Assembly: GCF_033807715.1 (NCBI RefSeq)
Contig: NC_084610.1
Span: 3,357,001-3,421,000, forward strand
Length of the DNA: 64,000 nucleotides
Origin: Cololabis saira
Lineage: Eukaryota; Chordata; Actinopteri; Beloniformes; Belonidae
Direction: 5' to 3'
The notes beneath the pieces were generated by a model. The model saw nothing but the letters and a program-made list of their open reading frames with translations, had not been told where the DNA came from and did no database searches. Position 1 is the first letter of the stretch, and each line of letters starts with the position of its first letter. The position numbers were made by a program, and so were the translations under genes. This document shows positions 1 to 10,793 of the stretch, in pieces.

Positions 1-552
1 AGGAAGGAAGGAAGGAAAAAAAGAAGGAAGGAAGGAAGGAAGGAAGGAAGGAAGGAAGGAAGGAAGGAAGGAAGGGAGGGGAAAGGGAAGGAAGGGAAAA
101 AGGAAGGAAGGAAGGAAGAAAGAAAGAAAAAAGGGAGGGAAAAAGGAATGAAGGAGAGAAGGAAGGGAAAAAGGAAGGAAGGAAGGAAGGAAGGAAGGGA
201 AAAAGGAAGGAAGGAGGGAAGGAAGGAAGGGAAAAAGGAAGGAAGGAAGGAAGGGAAAAAGGAAGGAAGGAGGGAAGGAAGGAAGGGAAAAAGGAAGGAA
301 GGAGGGAAGGAAGGGACAAAGGAAGGAAGGAAGGTAGGAAGGGAAAAAGGAAGGAAGGGAGGAAGGAAGGAAGGGAAAAGGAAGGAAGGGAAAAAGGAAG
401 GAAGGAAGGAAGGAACGAAGGAAGGAAGGAAGGGAAAAAGGAAGGAATGAAGGATGGAAGGAAGAAAGAAAGGAAGGAAGGGGAAAAAGGAAGGAAGGGA
501 AAAAGGAAGGAAGGGAAAAAGAAAGGAAGGAAGGAAGGAAGAAAGGAAGGAC
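1..552 (+). repeat. (GGAA)n-type purine tract, open at window edge
   Basis: Nearly pure purine sequence built from GGAAGGAA blocks interrupted by GGGAAAAA. It ends abruptly at ACCGTCACTG with no recognisable MITE terminus. The left part is cut by the window. Apparent Lys/Glu/Gly/Arg reading frames in it are low-complexity artefacts. Confidence 0.97.
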
Positions 553-946
553 CGTCACTGTCGTCACAGATAACGTTTCACATGGGTTTCAATAAGTGTC
601 ATCTGGTCTGCTGGCGTGGGGACGATCTGAGCAGTGTTGCAGGAGGAAAACGAGCCGGTTTTCATTTACTTTATCTTCGACAAGTGATTGATTAGTCTAA
701 TCAGCAAGCGGCGCTGAAATAAGCCGACGGCGCTCTGACTGTACCAGGAGAGAGTTCTCCCTCATAAATGGGAGCCTGTAATTGTTTACTTGGTGGTACT
801 TCCACGTGGGCCTTCAGCATGGCTGCAGTCATTTCTCATTCTGGGTTTCTGCAATTAACTCAAACCTCCAGAGATCAAAGGTCAAATGAGCCCACTATCA
901 CCTCTTGTGGAACGCAGGAGAAAATGCAGCAACCGAATCATGGAGA
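553..946. other. intron sequence, no recognisable feature
   Basis: Mixed-composition sequence between the purine tract and the hAT MITE. No coding pattern or repeat terminus recognised. Confidence 0.5.
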
Positions 947-954
947 CCTTAGTA

Positions 955-1511
955 CAGCGGTCTTCAACCCAAAATGTTGAAAGAGCCATATTGGACCAAA
1001 AACACAAAAAACAAATATGTCTGGAGCCACAAAAAATGAAAAGTCTTGTATAAGCCTTAGAATGAAGACAAATGGCGAAAAGCGAAATGTCGAGAAAAAA
1101 GTTGAAATGTTGAGAAAAAAGTCGAAATTTCGAGAAAAAAGTAAAAATTTCGAGAAAATGTCGAAATGTCGAGAAAAAAGTCGAAATGTTGAGAAAAAAG
1201 TCAAAATTTCGAGAAAAAAGTCGAAATGTCGAGGAAATAGTCAAAATGTTGAGATTAATGTTGAAGTACAATCTCGGGAAAAAGTGGAAATGTTGAGAAA
1301 AAAGTCGAAATGTCGAGAAAAAAGTCAAAATGTCGAGATTAAAAATGAAAACGAAAAAGGAAGAAAAAAGAGGAAAAAAAGAAAAAAAAGAAAAAAGAAA
1401 AAAAAGAAAAGAAAAAGAAAAAAAAAAGAAGGAAAAAATGTCAAACATTTTTGAAAAATCTCCAGGGAGCCACTAGGGCGGCGCTAAAGAGCCGCGGGTT
1501 GCCGATCCCTG
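955..1511. mobile_element. hAT-type MITE, perfect 8-bp TSD CCTTAGTA
   Basis: Starts CAGCGGTCTTCAACCC and ends GGTTGCCGATCCCTG, imperfect terminal inverted repeats of the CAG-x-GGTCGGCAACC type. It is flanked by the identical octamers CCTTAGTA at 947-954 and 1512-1519, the TSD length of hAT transposons. The interior holds a degenerate minisatellite of GTCGAAATGTCGAGAAAAAA units (about 1075-1345) followed by an A/G tract. No transposase is present. Other copies are at 7467-8194 and 53868-54377. Confidence 0.9.
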
Positions 1512-1519
1512 CCTTAGTA

Positions 1520-2339
1520 GAAGGTCCTCCTCCTCAAAACAGTCATTATTTACGAAGAAAATGTGATGCTGTGACGACGAGGCCGTGTTCTGATGTTTTG
1601 CCGATCGTCCTGCATCTACAGTAACCTGGTGAAACCTCAAACATCTTACGTGTGGCTCTAACCCCGAGGCTTTGAGAGGAGGAGGAAAGGTGACCTGCAT
1701 AACGGAGTCCCGGTATCACAGGATCGGTTGCAGCTTTGCAGTAAATCGTCAGGAAACCTTGAGCTACGCAGACCTGCTGAACTGTTCATGCAACATTAAA
1801 AATGTCACGTCTCAATATTTTAGCTTCTCGCTGCATGATGGTACCTTGTAGATGAATAATAAATCACAGACGGACTTCTTCAGCACTTTCTCTTTTCTCT
1901 TTTTTCAAATCCTTTTCCCCCTGCAAGGCGTGCACAGCAGCAACCGCTGATTCAGCAGAGCTATTTAGAGATAAACTCCGTCTTTAAATGGGACTAACTA
2001 CCAGTGATCAATCAAACCCAACAGATGCTCAGCCCGCCCACATAAACATCCACCATTGAAAAACAAAGACGACTCACATCCCACGTCGTTGAAACTTAGA
2101 AGCAGCACCGCCGGGACACCAGGACCTGCAACACAGACGTTAGATTACATTATTGGATGTGCTTTTAACAAGACCTGCAAGGAAATACTATTGTATAATA
2201 ATCTGGTGCGTTGCATGTGCGTATTTGGGGAACTGATATCTGACATCACGGCCCTGATAGTAACAGTGATCGTATTAATTCATTTAGAGCCTGACTTCAG
2301 TCTTCGGGGGATTGTCTCGTTATCGTTGGAGAGGTCAGG
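1520..2339. other. intron sequence, no recognisable feature
   Basis: Ordinary mixed-composition sequence. No dpp10 exon, RNA gene or repeat terminus was recognised on either strand. Confidence 0.5.
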
Positions 2340-2680
2340 TCGCGTGAAAAGTCTTGTATCAACCTTACAATGAAGGCAACACATGCTGCATGTATCTGTA
2401 TTAGTTATAACTGGGGGAAGATTTTTTTTTCATTATGCACTTCGAGAAAAAAGTCAAAATGTCGAGGAAAAGTCGAAATTTAGAGAAAAAAGTTGAAATG
2501 TCAAGATTAATGTTGAAGTACAATCTCAAGAAAAAAGTTGAAATTTCGAGATTAAAAAGGAAAGGAGAAAGGAAGAAAAAGAAGAAAAAAGGAAAAAAGA
2601 AGAAAAAAAGAAAAAAAGGAAGAAAAAATAAGAAAAAAAGGAAAAAAAAGGTCAAACATTTTTCAAAAAGCTCTCTGCCG
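2340..2680. mobile_element. internal fragment of the CAG-GGTCGGCAACC hAT MITE family
   Basis: Contains the family's AAAAGTCTTGTAT segment, a degenerate GTCGAAATGTCGAG minisatellite (about 2434-2555), an A/G tract and GGTCAAACATTTTTCAAAAAG, in the order seen in complete copies. Both termini are missing or eroded. It lies about 60 bp from the donor of exon 12. Confidence 0.65.
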
Positions 2681-2743
2681 TCTGACATGCTGCCCCCTGT
2701 GGTCTGGAGTGGTACTGCGTGCTGACGCTCCGGCGTTTCTCAC

Positions 2744-2862
2744 CTTGACAGCGCAGGATGGCGTGGCGTGAGTCGGGACTGACGTCGGCGTCGAAGAACG
2801 AGCACTCCTTCCTCAGCCCGCAGGTGAGGCATCGCCGTGGAAACAAGCCCAGGGTGGACACA
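2744..2862 (-). CDS. dpp10: dpp10 visible exon 12 (cysteine-rich propeller blade)
   Basis: Encodes (S)VSTLGLFPRRCLTCGLRKEC then SFFDADVSPDSRHAILRCQ plus one base. The C-x2-C...C...FDA..SP...L.C.G layout matches the disulfide-bearing blade of DPP4, DPP6 and DPP10. Acceptor GTTCTCCCAG, donor AAG/GTGAGA. 119 nt. The next exon, entering the alpha/beta-hydrolase domain, was not found in the remaining 2.7 kb, so whether the Ser nucleophile is lost as in DPP10 cannot be judged here. Confidence 0.94.
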
Positions 2863-2937
2863 CTGGGAGAACAGAGGGAAGACGTGAGCTGAGCGGTGGA
2901 GACGGAGGCTGGACAGCTGCACCTGAGCGGGGTTCAC

Positions 2938-2985
2938 CTGTACAGATGTCTCTGCTGGGTACCGTTCTCCGTGCTCAGGAAGTAT
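2938..2985 (-). CDS. dpp10: dpp10 visible exon 11 (48-nt exon)
   Basis: Short exon that continues the split Ile codon and encodes YFLSTENGTQQRHLY plus two bases. YFLSTE is invariant in DPP6/DPP10; NGT is an N-glycosylation sequon. Acceptor CCCCTGCAG, donor CAG/GTGAAC. Only 75 nt of intron separate it from the next exon. The frame closes exactly with both neighbours. Confidence 0.93.
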
Positions 2986-3048
2986 CTGCAGGGGAGAGGA
3001 GGGAGAGTTGGTAAAGTAGGACACGGTCACGCCGACAGACCTGCGCCT

Positions 3049-4195
3049 AGGGTCGCCACCCGTCCCGTACAATACAGAATTGTCCTTTATTTGAGAAAAA
3101 AATGTTGCGTTCCGTTTTGAACCAATACAGACATATATTATGCTCTTATTTATTGATGTCATAATATACAGGTGCAGGTCGGAAAATTAATTATTAAATT
3201 AATTAAAATATTGCAAAACGTCATTCTTGGTAAATTTAACTAAAGGTGAAACAAATATATTATTTCACCACTACATTCAAAGTGAGATATTTCAAGCCTT
3301 TATTTGTTATTAATTTGGTGATTATGGCTCACAGTTTATGAAAACCCCAAATAAAAAATAAATTAGAGAATATTTTATGAAATCAATAAACAATTCCATC
3401 ATCAAAATGATAACAAATAAAGGTGTAACACATGTTGCTTTGCCTGTAATAAGACTAGGTAATATATTAGTTTCACCTTTTAAGTTGAATTATTGAAATA
3501 AGTTAACTTTGACACCATATTCTAGTTGAATTATTGAAATAAGTTAACTTTTACACCATATTCTAGTTGAATTATTGAAATAAATTAACTTTTACACCAT
3601 ATTCTAGTTGAATTATTGAAATAAATTAACTTTTACACCATATTCTAGTTGAATTATTGAAATAAATTAACTTTTAACCATATTCTAGTTGAATTATTGA
3701 AATAAATTAACTTTTACACCATATTCTAGTTGAATTATTGAAATAAATTAACTTTTACACCATATTCTACTTGAATTATTGAAATAAATTAACTTTTACA
3801 CCATATTCTAGTTGAATTATTGAAATAAATTAACTTTTACACCATATTCTAGTTGAATTATTGAAATAAATTAACTTTTACACCATATTCTAGTTGAATT
3901 ATTGAAACAAATTAACTTTTACACCATATTCTTCACCTGTAGGCTATATTCTACATCTGGGCTGATGTGGACATACATATCATAGGAGGCTATTTCAGCT
4001 GCTATATGGTTGTCTGTCTGTACAGTCATGCAAGTTCAATGCTATTAAAGCACTTTAAACTTTAAATCAAAGCATTTTGTTTTTTCATATAAAATAAACA
4101 CATTTTTATGCAGTTTAGAAGTTTTGGGGCTTTTTTTTGGCTCCTGCGCTGCTGAAATCCGGGCGTCCCTTATTTCTAAAAGGTGGCAGCCCTAG
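3049..4195. mobile_element. hAT-type element with 8-bp TSD CTGCGCCT
   Basis: Left end AGGGTCGCCACCCGTCCCG and right end GGTGGCAGCCCTAG are imperfect inverted repeats. CTGCGCCT flanks both sides (3041-3048 and 4196-4203). AT-rich interior without a transposase. It begins 63 bp from the exon 11 acceptor, inside the intron between exons 10 and 11. Confidence 0.85.
3484..3935. repeat. 41-bp minisatellite, about 11 copies
   Basis: Tandem units beginning TTGAATTATTGAAATAAATT and continuing AACTTTTACACCATATTCTAG. Copies are nearly identical apart from early AAGTTAAC variants, one 2-bp deletion near 3674 and single substitutions. It lies wholly inside the hAT element at 3049-4195. Confidence 0.95.
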
Positions 4196-4203
4196 CTGCG
4201 CCT

Positions 4204-4876
4204 GAACTCGCCACGGCCGTCCAGCAGCTCCGTGGGCTTTTAGTAGGAAACATTCAATAAGAAATAAACTGAGTCTTTTCATGAAGCGTTCTCTCGTCAC
4301 AACAAAGCCTTTCAGCGGCTCAGGTAAAGCCTGGTTAACTATTTATTATTTACAAGAACAATTTTCCTCCCTTTCATCCTCTGTTATTCATCTGAGGGAG
4401 TGTTTTTTAAGGTGCAATTTCAGGAGAATCTTGTAAATGCACGCCGGCGTTAACAAGCGGCAGCCGTCGCGGCCTCGTTCGTCTTCTGGGGAGTTTTTTG
4501 TGTGTCTGAAATCGTTCAGATGTGCAGCCTGTACGATACGTTGGACAGACAGCTAAACCTTGAGCAGGAGGGAGAAAACAACTTCAGATGTAATGTGGAA
4601 AATAAAATACCATGGGAAAGCAATGCTCTATTCACTGTGTAACAATACAGAACATTGTATGAGGTACTGAGAGTGGGATGTTTCAGCATTTAATGAAAAA
4701 TATGAACTCCATTTGAGTTTGATGGCATCGGCGAAGGGAAAGGAGAGGCAGAAAAAGTTCAACAGTAACAAAAACTGAACAGGAAACGGCTGGATGAGCC
4801 TCGTCACCGAGCTGCACGTGTTTGGGGGGGACTGGTGTTTAAGACAGGAATAAGGAGAAGTGGAGCCGTCTCTTAC
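4204..4876. other. intron sequence, no recognisable feature
   Basis: Mixed-composition sequence between the hAT element and exon 10. Nothing recognised. Confidence 0.5.
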
Positions 4877-4968
4877 ATGATCTGGTTGTTTTCATCGTAG
4901 GCCACGATCCTGGTCACCTCCCAGCCCCCGGACGTCAGGTGTCGGACTTCATCCTGGTCGCTCCGCAA
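4877..4968 (-). CDS. dpp10: dpp10 visible exon 10
   Basis: Encodes LRSDQDEVRHLTSGGWEVTR and IVAYDENNQI plus two bases. VRHLTSG.WEV..I.AYDE is a DPP10-type sequence; recalled DPP6 has IQSITSGDWDV here. Acceptor CCTCTCTCAG, donor CAT/GTAAGA. 92 nt. Confidence 0.95.
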
Positions 4969-5136
4969 CTGAGAGAGGAGGGAAGACAAAAACGTTTGAA
5001 AAACTGTGTGGCCGTCATTAAAAATGTATTAAAAACCTGCAATTTCCCCTCTGCTTAACTTTCCCATGTTATAGTCATCACTAATATAAAAAATGTTTTT
5101 ATTTAGATAAAAGAATCAGTTTTAGCTCTTTTTTAT

Positions 5137-5620
5137 GGAAGAGTATTAGGGCCAAACTAAGACAAAAAAATAATTGGAAATAACGAGAATAAAGTCATAA
5201 TATAATGAGAATAAAGTCGTAATATTACGAGAATAAAGTCATAATGTTGCAAGAATAAAGTCGTAATTTTACGAAAATAAAGTCGTAACATTACCAGAAT
5301 AAAGTCGTAACATTACCAGAATAAAGTCGTAACATTACCAGAATAAAGTCGTAATATTATGAGAATAAAGTTGTAATATTACAAGAATAAAGTCATAATG
5401 TTGCCAGAATAAAGTCGTAATAGAATAAAGTCGTAATATTACGAGAATAAAGTCGTAATTTTACGAAAATAAAGTCGTAACATTACCAGAATAAAGTCGT
5501 AATATTACAAGAATAAAGTCATAATGTTGCGAGAATAAAGTCGTAATAGAATAAAGGCGTAATATTACGAGAATAAAGTAGTAACATTACCAGAATAGAG
5601 TCGTATTATATATTAAATGT
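5137..5620. repeat. MITE remnant carrying a GAGAATAAAGTCGTAAT minisatellite
   Basis: Begins GGAAGAGTATTAGGGCC, the terminus also seen at 28163-28482, then runs into about 18 degenerate 22-bp units of the form ACGAGAATAAAGTCGTAATATT. The right terminus is not recognisable. Confidence 0.7.
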
Positions 5621-5639
5621 CTCAAAGTAGATTTTAACA

Positions 5640-5822
5640 GGGGTGAGATTAAATAAGTTTTCTTCTTCCCACTCCCTTTCGAGTGTTGACGAATTAATTT
5701 GTATTTTGAACCTGCACCTGATAAACCTGATAAAAGGTATTTGTTTAATTTTATGTTGCACGCAGGTCACTTATGTTTATTGCTCGAAATAAATATGAAA
5801 TTGAAATTGAATTGAATTGAAC
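5640..5822 (+). mobile_element. retroposon 3' tail fragment
   Basis: Ends with GAAATTGAAATTGAATTGAATTGAA, a short A/T pentamer tail like that of L2-clade LINEs and derived SINEs. The upstream segment is short and non-coding. Confidence 0.45.
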
Positions 5823-6152
5823 TTGAAATAAGTAGAAAAATCTGCCAATGGAACAAGATTTTTTTGCTTGTAATAAGAAGATAAATGTTGTCCCACTGGC
5901 AGATTTTTCTACTTATTTCAAGTGAAAATTTACTTGAAACAGGTGAAAATTGTCAACTAAGTTATTTTTCTGGTGTTATTTTTCTGGTGATGACTCTAAA
6001 TGTTGAAATAGCAGTAAAACCACATTCATTGATGAAATGACATAAGGGATGGAAAGGAGGGATGGCAGTTTTACAGGGGGGATGATTTGGACCCTTTTTA
6101 TTTCAGGGGAGATGCCATCCCCCCTCACCCCCCCTCAACTCCAGTACTGGTC
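5823..6152. mobile_element. truncated copy of the CAGTACTGG hAT MITE family
   Basis: Matches the second half of the element at 22156-22904, including the AAATCTGCCARTGGAACAAG palindromic core and the CCCCTCAACTCCAGTACTGG terminus. The left half is missing. Confidence 0.8.
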
Positions 6153-7058
6153 GTAATAATGCCAGATGCAAACCGGTTTACGCTGTGCACTTGTGGCCGG
6201 ATCACTGAGTGGATGTTAAGTCTAAAATGGGTTGAAGACATCACTTGTCTTTGAACAGGGAGGAAGCTGCTGACTCCCCCTTAAATCTTTCAGCACAAAT
6301 TAAGTCTGACATACACAATTTGAATGCCGTAAAAATGACTCCGATGGAACACCGTGACAATAAAGCGAGAAGGAGGCAGGAACACCACAATTTGGGTTTG
6401 CGTCATTGTTTAAGATGATTTTAAGTTTATCAATCAGGATCTCTGCGAGGCGTAGCAGGACCTGGGCTTCAGGAAAACCAAATAGGGCCCAAACCTGAAC
6501 CCCATGGAGGAAGACGTTCACAGTTCTGATCCAGATCGCTGCCAGAGGAGGTCTGACCAGCTTTTACCTTCCAGCTCTTGCTTTCTTTTACCTCCAGCAC
6601 AGTGAACGTTAATCATGTGTGTTCAACACAGATAAAAGAAATTCTAATTATTTCAGCGTTATCAGGTTAAACACGCTGTATTTGTTTAGCATCATTACTC
6701 ACACGAAGATCAGATCGTATTTCAAAGCAAATTAATGCAGAAAAAAAAAGCTTCTAGCCGCACAAGACTGAACATTGAGTGGGCCTAAAGGTACAGCGAC
6801 AGAACCAGGTGACAAAACAGACTTTCTTTTCATTTTCCCCCAACAATGGGATTTGATTTAAATCACAGGCGAAGCGGTGAGTTCTTAGAAAGGCAGCGGG
6901 TGGTGGCGGTAATGCTCCATTTAATGCTCCTGGGATTAAAATCAGCACTTGCAATATGAAAATCACCTATTTCCCTTTGAGAAATAAATCCTGCCTTTGC
7001 TGAGAGACGTCTTAGACGTGTTTCTGCTGCGAGAGGACAGACAGAAGTTTCCATTCAC
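6153..7058. other. intron sequence, no recognisable feature
   Basis: Unique-looking sequence. No exon consistent with dpp10 order and no clear repeat was found. Confidence 0.5.
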
Positions 7059-7166
7059 CTTTCTGGTGAACATGGTGATGTGGTGGAAGTCTCCCTGGCC
7101 TCCCTGTTTGACGGGCAGAGCGAGGAAGAACCTGCTCCTGTCCTTGGAGAACAGCGGCTCTTGTCT
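7059..7166 (-). CDS. dpp10: dpp10 visible exon 9
   Basis: Encodes RQEPLFSKDRSRFFLALPV followed by KQGGQGDFHHITMFTRK. The PVKQGG.G.FHHI.MF signature is the strongest evidence for DPP10 over DPP6, which has IPQGGRGKFYHITV here as I recall it. Acceptor CTTCTCCCCGCAG, donor AAG/GTGAAT. 108 nt, phase 0 at both ends. Confidence 0.95.
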
Positions 7167-7466
7167 CTGCGGGGAGAAGACCTCGGAGGTGACACACTTC
7201 ACGCACCACTGCTTTCTTCTGCAGCAAAAGAAACACTGATCCCGGGCTGGGAACGCGTGGACACATTTTTCTGCTTGTCAGTCGTCTCTGCACCATTCAG
7301 TCGGAAATAAAATAATGGATGCAGCTCTGAAGGTCAGGCTGCAGCTTCCATTCAAGTGGCTTTAAAACAGAGAAAGAGCTGCGTGGGAGGAGCAGTCCCT
7401 TCTTCCTCTCACATCATTCATGTAATAACCATCATCTGATCGATGCATGTTGAATTAGGCCTAGAT

Positions 7467-8194
7467 CAGGGGTCGGCAACCCAAAATGTTGAAAGAGCCG
7501 TATTGGACCAAAAACACAAAAAACTAATATGTCTGGAGCCGCAAAAAATGAAAAGCCTTGTATAAACTGTTTGGCTTAAGGTTTTTCTCCCACTAGGGGA
7601 GTTTTTACCTGCCATTGTTTATGTAATAACTGCTCGGGGGTTCATGTTCTGGGTTTGGGTCTCTGTTAAGCGTCTAGAGACAACTCTGTTGTATTAGACG
7701 CTATATAAATAAAATTGAAAATTGAATTGAATAAGCCTTAGAATGAAGGCAAATGGCGAAATGTCAAGAAAAAAGTCGAAATGTCGAGAAAAAAGTTTAA
7801 ATGTTGAGAAAAACATTTGAAATGTCGAGATTAATGTTGAAGTAAAATCTCGAGAAAAAAGTCGAAATGTTGAGAAAAAAGTCGAAATTTTGAGAAAAAA
7901 GTTGAAATGTCAAGATTAATGTTGAAGTAAAATCTTGAGAAAAAAGTCGAAATGTCGAGAAAAAAGTCGAAATATCGAGAAAAACATTTGAAATGTCGAG
8001 ATTAATGTTGAAGTAAAATCTTGAGAAAAAAGTCGAAATCTCGAGAAAAAAGTCGAAATGTTGAGATTAAAAAAGGAAAAAGGAAAAAAAGAAAAAAAAG
8101 AAGAAAAAAAGGAAAAAAAAGGTCAAACATTTTTTAAAAAAAGCTCCAGGAGCCACTAGGGCGGCGCTAAAGAGCCGCAGGTTGCCGACCGCTG
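7467..8194. mobile_element. hAT-type MITE (CAGGGGTCGGCAACCC), with nested L2 end
   Basis: Ends CAGGGGTCGGCAACCC and GGTTGCCGACCGCTG. Flanks GCCTAGAT and GTCTAGAA agree at 6 of 8 positions, so the TSD is decayed. The interior carries the GTCGAAATGTCGAG minisatellite. A short L2 3' end interrupts the left part. Confidence 0.85.
7566..7731 (+). mobile_element. 5'-truncated L2 LINE 3' end nested in hAT MITE
   Basis: Carries the conserved L2 tail: the CTAGAGACAACTCTGTTGTA hairpin region, GACGCTATATAAATAAAATTG and an ATTGA-type end. It closely resembles the 3' end of the long LINE at 13864-17605. It splits the MITE at TGTATAA/GCCTTAG, which is continuous in the copy at 955-1511. Confidence 0.85.
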
Positions 8195-8887
8195 GTCTAG
8201 AACTTCATTTCTTGGCTTTTAAAAGAGGCCTTCAGCTCATGCATGTTCAATTCAATGTATTCCACCTTTTTGACTGCTGGTTGTCACAGAGCAGCATTTT
8301 TTTTACCAGATCAGCTCATTCATTTGCAGTAAAACAGACCGAACCAATCACAGAGAGGCAGCTTTAGGCGGTGACTCATACGGGAGCCACTATTCTTTAG
8401 AAAAGGTTAAAGGAGCCATCATGTGAAAATGATCGGTTTGAATGTGCTTACAGACTAAAATCGCCGAAATGCAACACAGTCACTTTATTTGGCGCCACCC
8501 TTCTGGGGATTGGTTTGAATTTGCAGGGAACTGTGACATCACAGACCCAGATCAGAGTTGACGCATCAAAACTGGACGTCATGCTTTTGCTGCACCCCGG
8601 AGGAGGAAAGTGTGGAAGTACAACACTGATCAGAAAAGGGGGTGGAGTCCGGTGGATGACTCCTACTACTCTACTGTAAAGACGTGGTTGAAAAGAGTAT
8701 TTTCCGTATTTTGACCTGAACATGTGATGAAAACCTCAAAAAATCCCCAGCTTTTGGAAAAAAAGGCCAGAAAACAGTTTGGGTTGCTTCATCCCACGCA
8801 GCTGAGTCTGACGTAAACCTGCTACAAAGGAAGAAGAGAGTTTTTATTTCAAACTGAACAAGGTGTCAGGAGGTTTGTTGTTCCATC
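8195..8887. other. intron sequence, no recognisable feature
   Basis: Unique-looking sequence next to the GGAA element. Nothing recognised. Confidence 0.5.
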
Positions 8888-10759
8888 TTAACCCTTGTGT
8901 TGTCTTCAGGTCAAGGAAGGAGGAAGGGAAGAAGGGAGGAAAGAAGGAAGGGAGAAAAGAAGGGAGGAAAGAAGGAAGGGAGAAAAGAAGAAAGGGAGAA
9001 AAGAAGGAAGGAAGGGAGGAAAGAAGGAAGGGAGAAAAGAAGGAAGGAAGGAAGGAAGGAAGGAAGGAAGGAAGGAAGGAAGGAGGAAAGAAGGAAGGGA
9101 GAAAAGAAGGAAGGAAGGAAGGAAGGAAGGAAGGAAGGAAGGAAGGAAGGAAGGAAGGAAGGAAGGAAGGAAGGAAGGGAGAAAAGAAGGAAGGAAGGAA
9201 GGAAGGAAGGAAGGAAGGAAGGAAGGAAGGAAGGAAGGAAGGAAGGAAGGAAGGGAGGAAAGAAGAAAGGAAGGAAGGGAAAAAACAAAGGAAGGAAGGA
9301 AGGAAGGGAGGAAAGAAGGAAGGAAGGAAAGAAGGGATGAAAGAAGGAAGGAAGGGAAAAAAAGAAGGAAGGAAGGAAAGAAGGGAGGAAAGAAGGAAGG
9401 AATGGAGAAAAGAAGGAAGGAAGGTAAAAAAGAAGGAAAGAAGGGAGGAAAGAAGGAAGGAATGGAGAAAAGAAGGAAGGAAGGAATGAAAGAAAGATGG
9501 AAGGATGGAAGAAAAGAAGGAAGGGAGGAAAGAAGGAAGGAAGGGAGAAAAGAAAGAAGGAAGGAAAGAAAGAAGGAAGGAAGGGAGAAAAGAAAGAAGG
9601 AAGGAAGGAAGGAAGGAAGGAAGGAAGGGAAAAAAGAAGGAAGGAAGGAAAGAAGGGAGGAAAGAAGGAAGGGAGGAAAGAAGGGAGGAAAGAAGGAAGG
9701 AAGGAAGGAAAGAATGGAGGAAGGAAAGAAGGAAGGAAGGAAGGGAGAAAAGAAGGAAAGAAGGAAGGAAGGGAGGAAAGAAGGAAGGAAAAAACAAGGA
9801 AAGAATGTACGAGGGGAGAAAAGAAGGAAGGAAGGAATGAAAGAAAGATGGAAGGAAGGAAGAAAAGAAGGAAGGAAGGAAGGAAAGAAGGGATAAAAGA
9901 AAGAAGGAAGGAAGGAAGGAAGGAAGGAAGGAAGGGAAAAAATAAGGAAGGAATGAAAGAAGGGAGGAAAGAAGGAAGGAAGGAAGGATAGAATGGAGGA
10001 AGGAAAGAAGGAAGGACGGAAGGAAGGAAGGAAGGAAAGAAGGGAGAAAAGAAGGAAGGAAGGAAAGAAGGAAGGAAGGAAAGAAGGGATAAAAGAAAGA
10101 AGGAAGGAAGGAAGGAAGGAAGGAAGGAAGGAAGGAAGGAAGGAAGGAAGGAAGGAAGGAAGGAAGGAAGGAAGGAAGGAAGGAAGGAAGGAAGGGAAAA
10201 AATAAGGAAGGAATGAAAGAAGGGAGGAAAGAAGGAAGGAAGGAAGGATAGAATGGAGGAAGGAAAGAAGGAAGGATGGAAGGAAAGAAGGAAGGAAGGA
10301 AAGAAGGAAGGAAGGAAGGAAGGAAGGAGGGAAGGAAGGAAAGAAGGAAGGAAGGGAGAAAAGAAGGAAGGAAGGAAAGAAGGGAGGAAAGAAGGAAGGA
10401 AGGAAAGAAGGGAGGAAAGAAGGAAGGAAGGAAGGAAAGAAGGAAGGAAGGAAAGAAGGAAGGAAGGAAGGAAGGAAGGAGGGAAGGAAGGAAAGAAGGA
10501 AGGAAGGGAGAAAAGAAGGAAGGAAGGAAAGAAGGAAGGAAGGAAGGAAGGAAGGAAGGAAGGAAAGAAGGGAGAAAAGAAGGAAGGAAGGAAAGAAGGA
10601 AGGAAGGAAGGAAAGAAGGAAAGAAGGAAGGAAGGAAAGAAGGAAGGAAGGAAGGAAGATGGAAGGGAGAAAAGAGGAAGGGAGAAGGAAGGAGAGAGCA
10701 GGAGGAAAGAAGGAACAGAAGAAAGAGGTGATTTTGACCCAAAGACAGTACCAGGTTAA
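8888..10759. mobile_element. TTAA-flanked piggyBac-like MITE expanded by a (GGAA)n tract
   Basis: Left end TTAACCCTTGTGTTGTCTTC; right end TTTTGACCCAAAGACAGTACC then AGGTTAA. The ends are inverted repeats (CCCTTGTRCTGTCTT and AAGACAGTACAAGGG in better copies), flanked by TTAA, the piggyBac target. Between them lies about 1.8 kb of GGAA, GGGA and GAAA units. Purines are on the plus strand, so dpp10 pre-mRNA carries CUUCC repeats. No transposase. Superfamily is inferred from TTAA and the CCC ends only. Confidence 0.8.
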
Positions 10760-10793
10760 ACATCTTTATAATGGTCATGAAGATCAGACTCAC

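Noticed and set aside
2740..3162. A 140-residue minus-strand frame across exons 11 and 12
   Set aside because: It reads both exons and the 75-nt intron between them in a frame that does not give the DPP10 protein in either exon; the spliced frame does.
7167..7218. Alternative upstream acceptor for exon 9 (CTTTTGCTGCAG at about 7219-7230)
   Set aside because: It would add 52 nt, which breaks the frame with exon 8, and the extension does not match the family. The CCCCGCAG acceptor at 7167 fits.
8844..10793. Long open frames rich in Lys-Glu-Gly-Arg on the plus strand and Ser-Phe-Leu-Pro on the minus strand
   Set aside because: They are translations of the GGAA/TTCC repeat. The same pattern appears in every such tract, in several frames at once, with no start context or domain.
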